Of a stretch of 5,892 nt of DNA, positions 5,813 to 5,892 are shown one piece after another. Location: the NCBI GenBank assembly GCA_946187025.1, contig CAMHPM010000115.1:1-5892 (forward strand), written 5' to 3'. Each line of letters begins with the position of its first letter. The first letter of the stretch is position 1. This DNA is from an uncultured Prevotellaceae bacterium (GTDB taxonomy: Bacteria; Bacteroidota; Bacteroidia; Bacteroidales; Bacteroidaceae). Below the pieces are notes generated by a model. It saw only the letters and a list, made by a program, of their open reading frames with translations. It had not been told where the DNA came from and made no database searches. The translations under genes and the position numbers were made by a program.

Positions 5813-5892
5813 TAACAGCCGAACAACTGAAAGACATAAAAGACCGTGCCGACGCACTGCACCGCTACCTCCAGATCGATGCAAAAAAAATC
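5809..5892 (+). CDS. prfB: Peptide chain release factor 2 (RF2), N-terminal 28 codons, 3' end outside window
   Basis: ATG 5809 opens a frame that runs to the window edge and encodes MITAEQLKDI, then LHRYLQIDAKKI. It matches the RF2 N-terminus of Bacteroidales as I recall it, and aligns with E. coli RF2 around RGYLDYDAKKE. RF2 recognises UAA and UGA and triggers peptide release on the ribosome; the functional domains (the SPF and GGQ motifs) lie outside the window. In E. coli and many bacteria an in-frame UGA after the YL codons forces an autoregulatory +1 frameshift; here CTC is followed by CAG and the frame is uninterrupted. The gene is divergent from the argE-type gene and has its own -7 element. 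The identification rests on only 28 residues, but the context is consistent. Confidence 0.85.
   Translation, partial: MITAEQLKDIKDRADALHRYLQIDAKKI

Noticed and set aside
5883..5890. A8 run forming an in-phase A-AAA-AAA slippery heptamer in prfB
   Set aside because: It encodes the conserved Ala-Lys-Lys of RF2 and nothing visible follows to stimulate a frameshift; the window ends two bases later.

Overview
The window looks like the chromosome of a Bacteroidota species, most likely order Bacteroidales (Prevotella/Bacteroides-like). The evidence is two TAnnTTTG-type -7 promoter elements, A-rich leaders without clear Shine-Dalgarno sequences, Bacteroidales-type protein sequences, and the gene order dut / TPR protein / DUF4292 lipoprotein / EnvC-like protein, which I recall as common in this order. 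Genus cannot be fixed by eye. I see no mobile element, tRNA, rRNA or CRISPR array.

Plus strand, left block (1-4444): the 3' end of a dUTPase gene (dut) is followed after 7 nt by a 570-residue exported TPR protein. That gene overlaps by 11 nt a 284-residue DUF4292 lipoprotein, and 11 nt later comes a 564-residue EnvC-type protein with a coiled coil and a LytM domain. The tight packing indicates one transcription unit that joins nucleotide-pool hygiene (dut) to three cell-envelope proteins. A perfect 14-bp hairpin flanked by A6 and T5 tracts (4472-4518) closes the block and, read the other way, also closes the convergent gene.

Minus strand (4537-5610): a complete M20 metallopeptidase of the ArgE type, probably the deacylase of arginine biosynthesis, with its own -7 element at 5634-5641. 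A roughly 200-nt AT-rich divergent spacer separates it from the start of prfB (release factor 2, 5809 onward, cut by the window end), which also has its own -7 element.

Most interesting points: (1) the DUF4292 lipoprotein has LolB-like sequence features, including a PL-G-ELE loop, and sits next to a TPR gene. Gammaproteobacterial lolB has a similar TPR neighbour in Pseudomonas, so the pair may be a Bacteroidota outer-membrane lipoprotein-insertion module. (2) The LytM domain has lost all four histidines of the active enzymes, so it is probably an amidase activator; it also carries a long Lys/Glu/Ala-rich helix and a Thr/Lys repeat tract not found in E. coli EnvC. (3) prfB lacks the classical UGA frameshift site, but a three-codon upstream ORF ends in a UGA that overlaps the prfB start codon.
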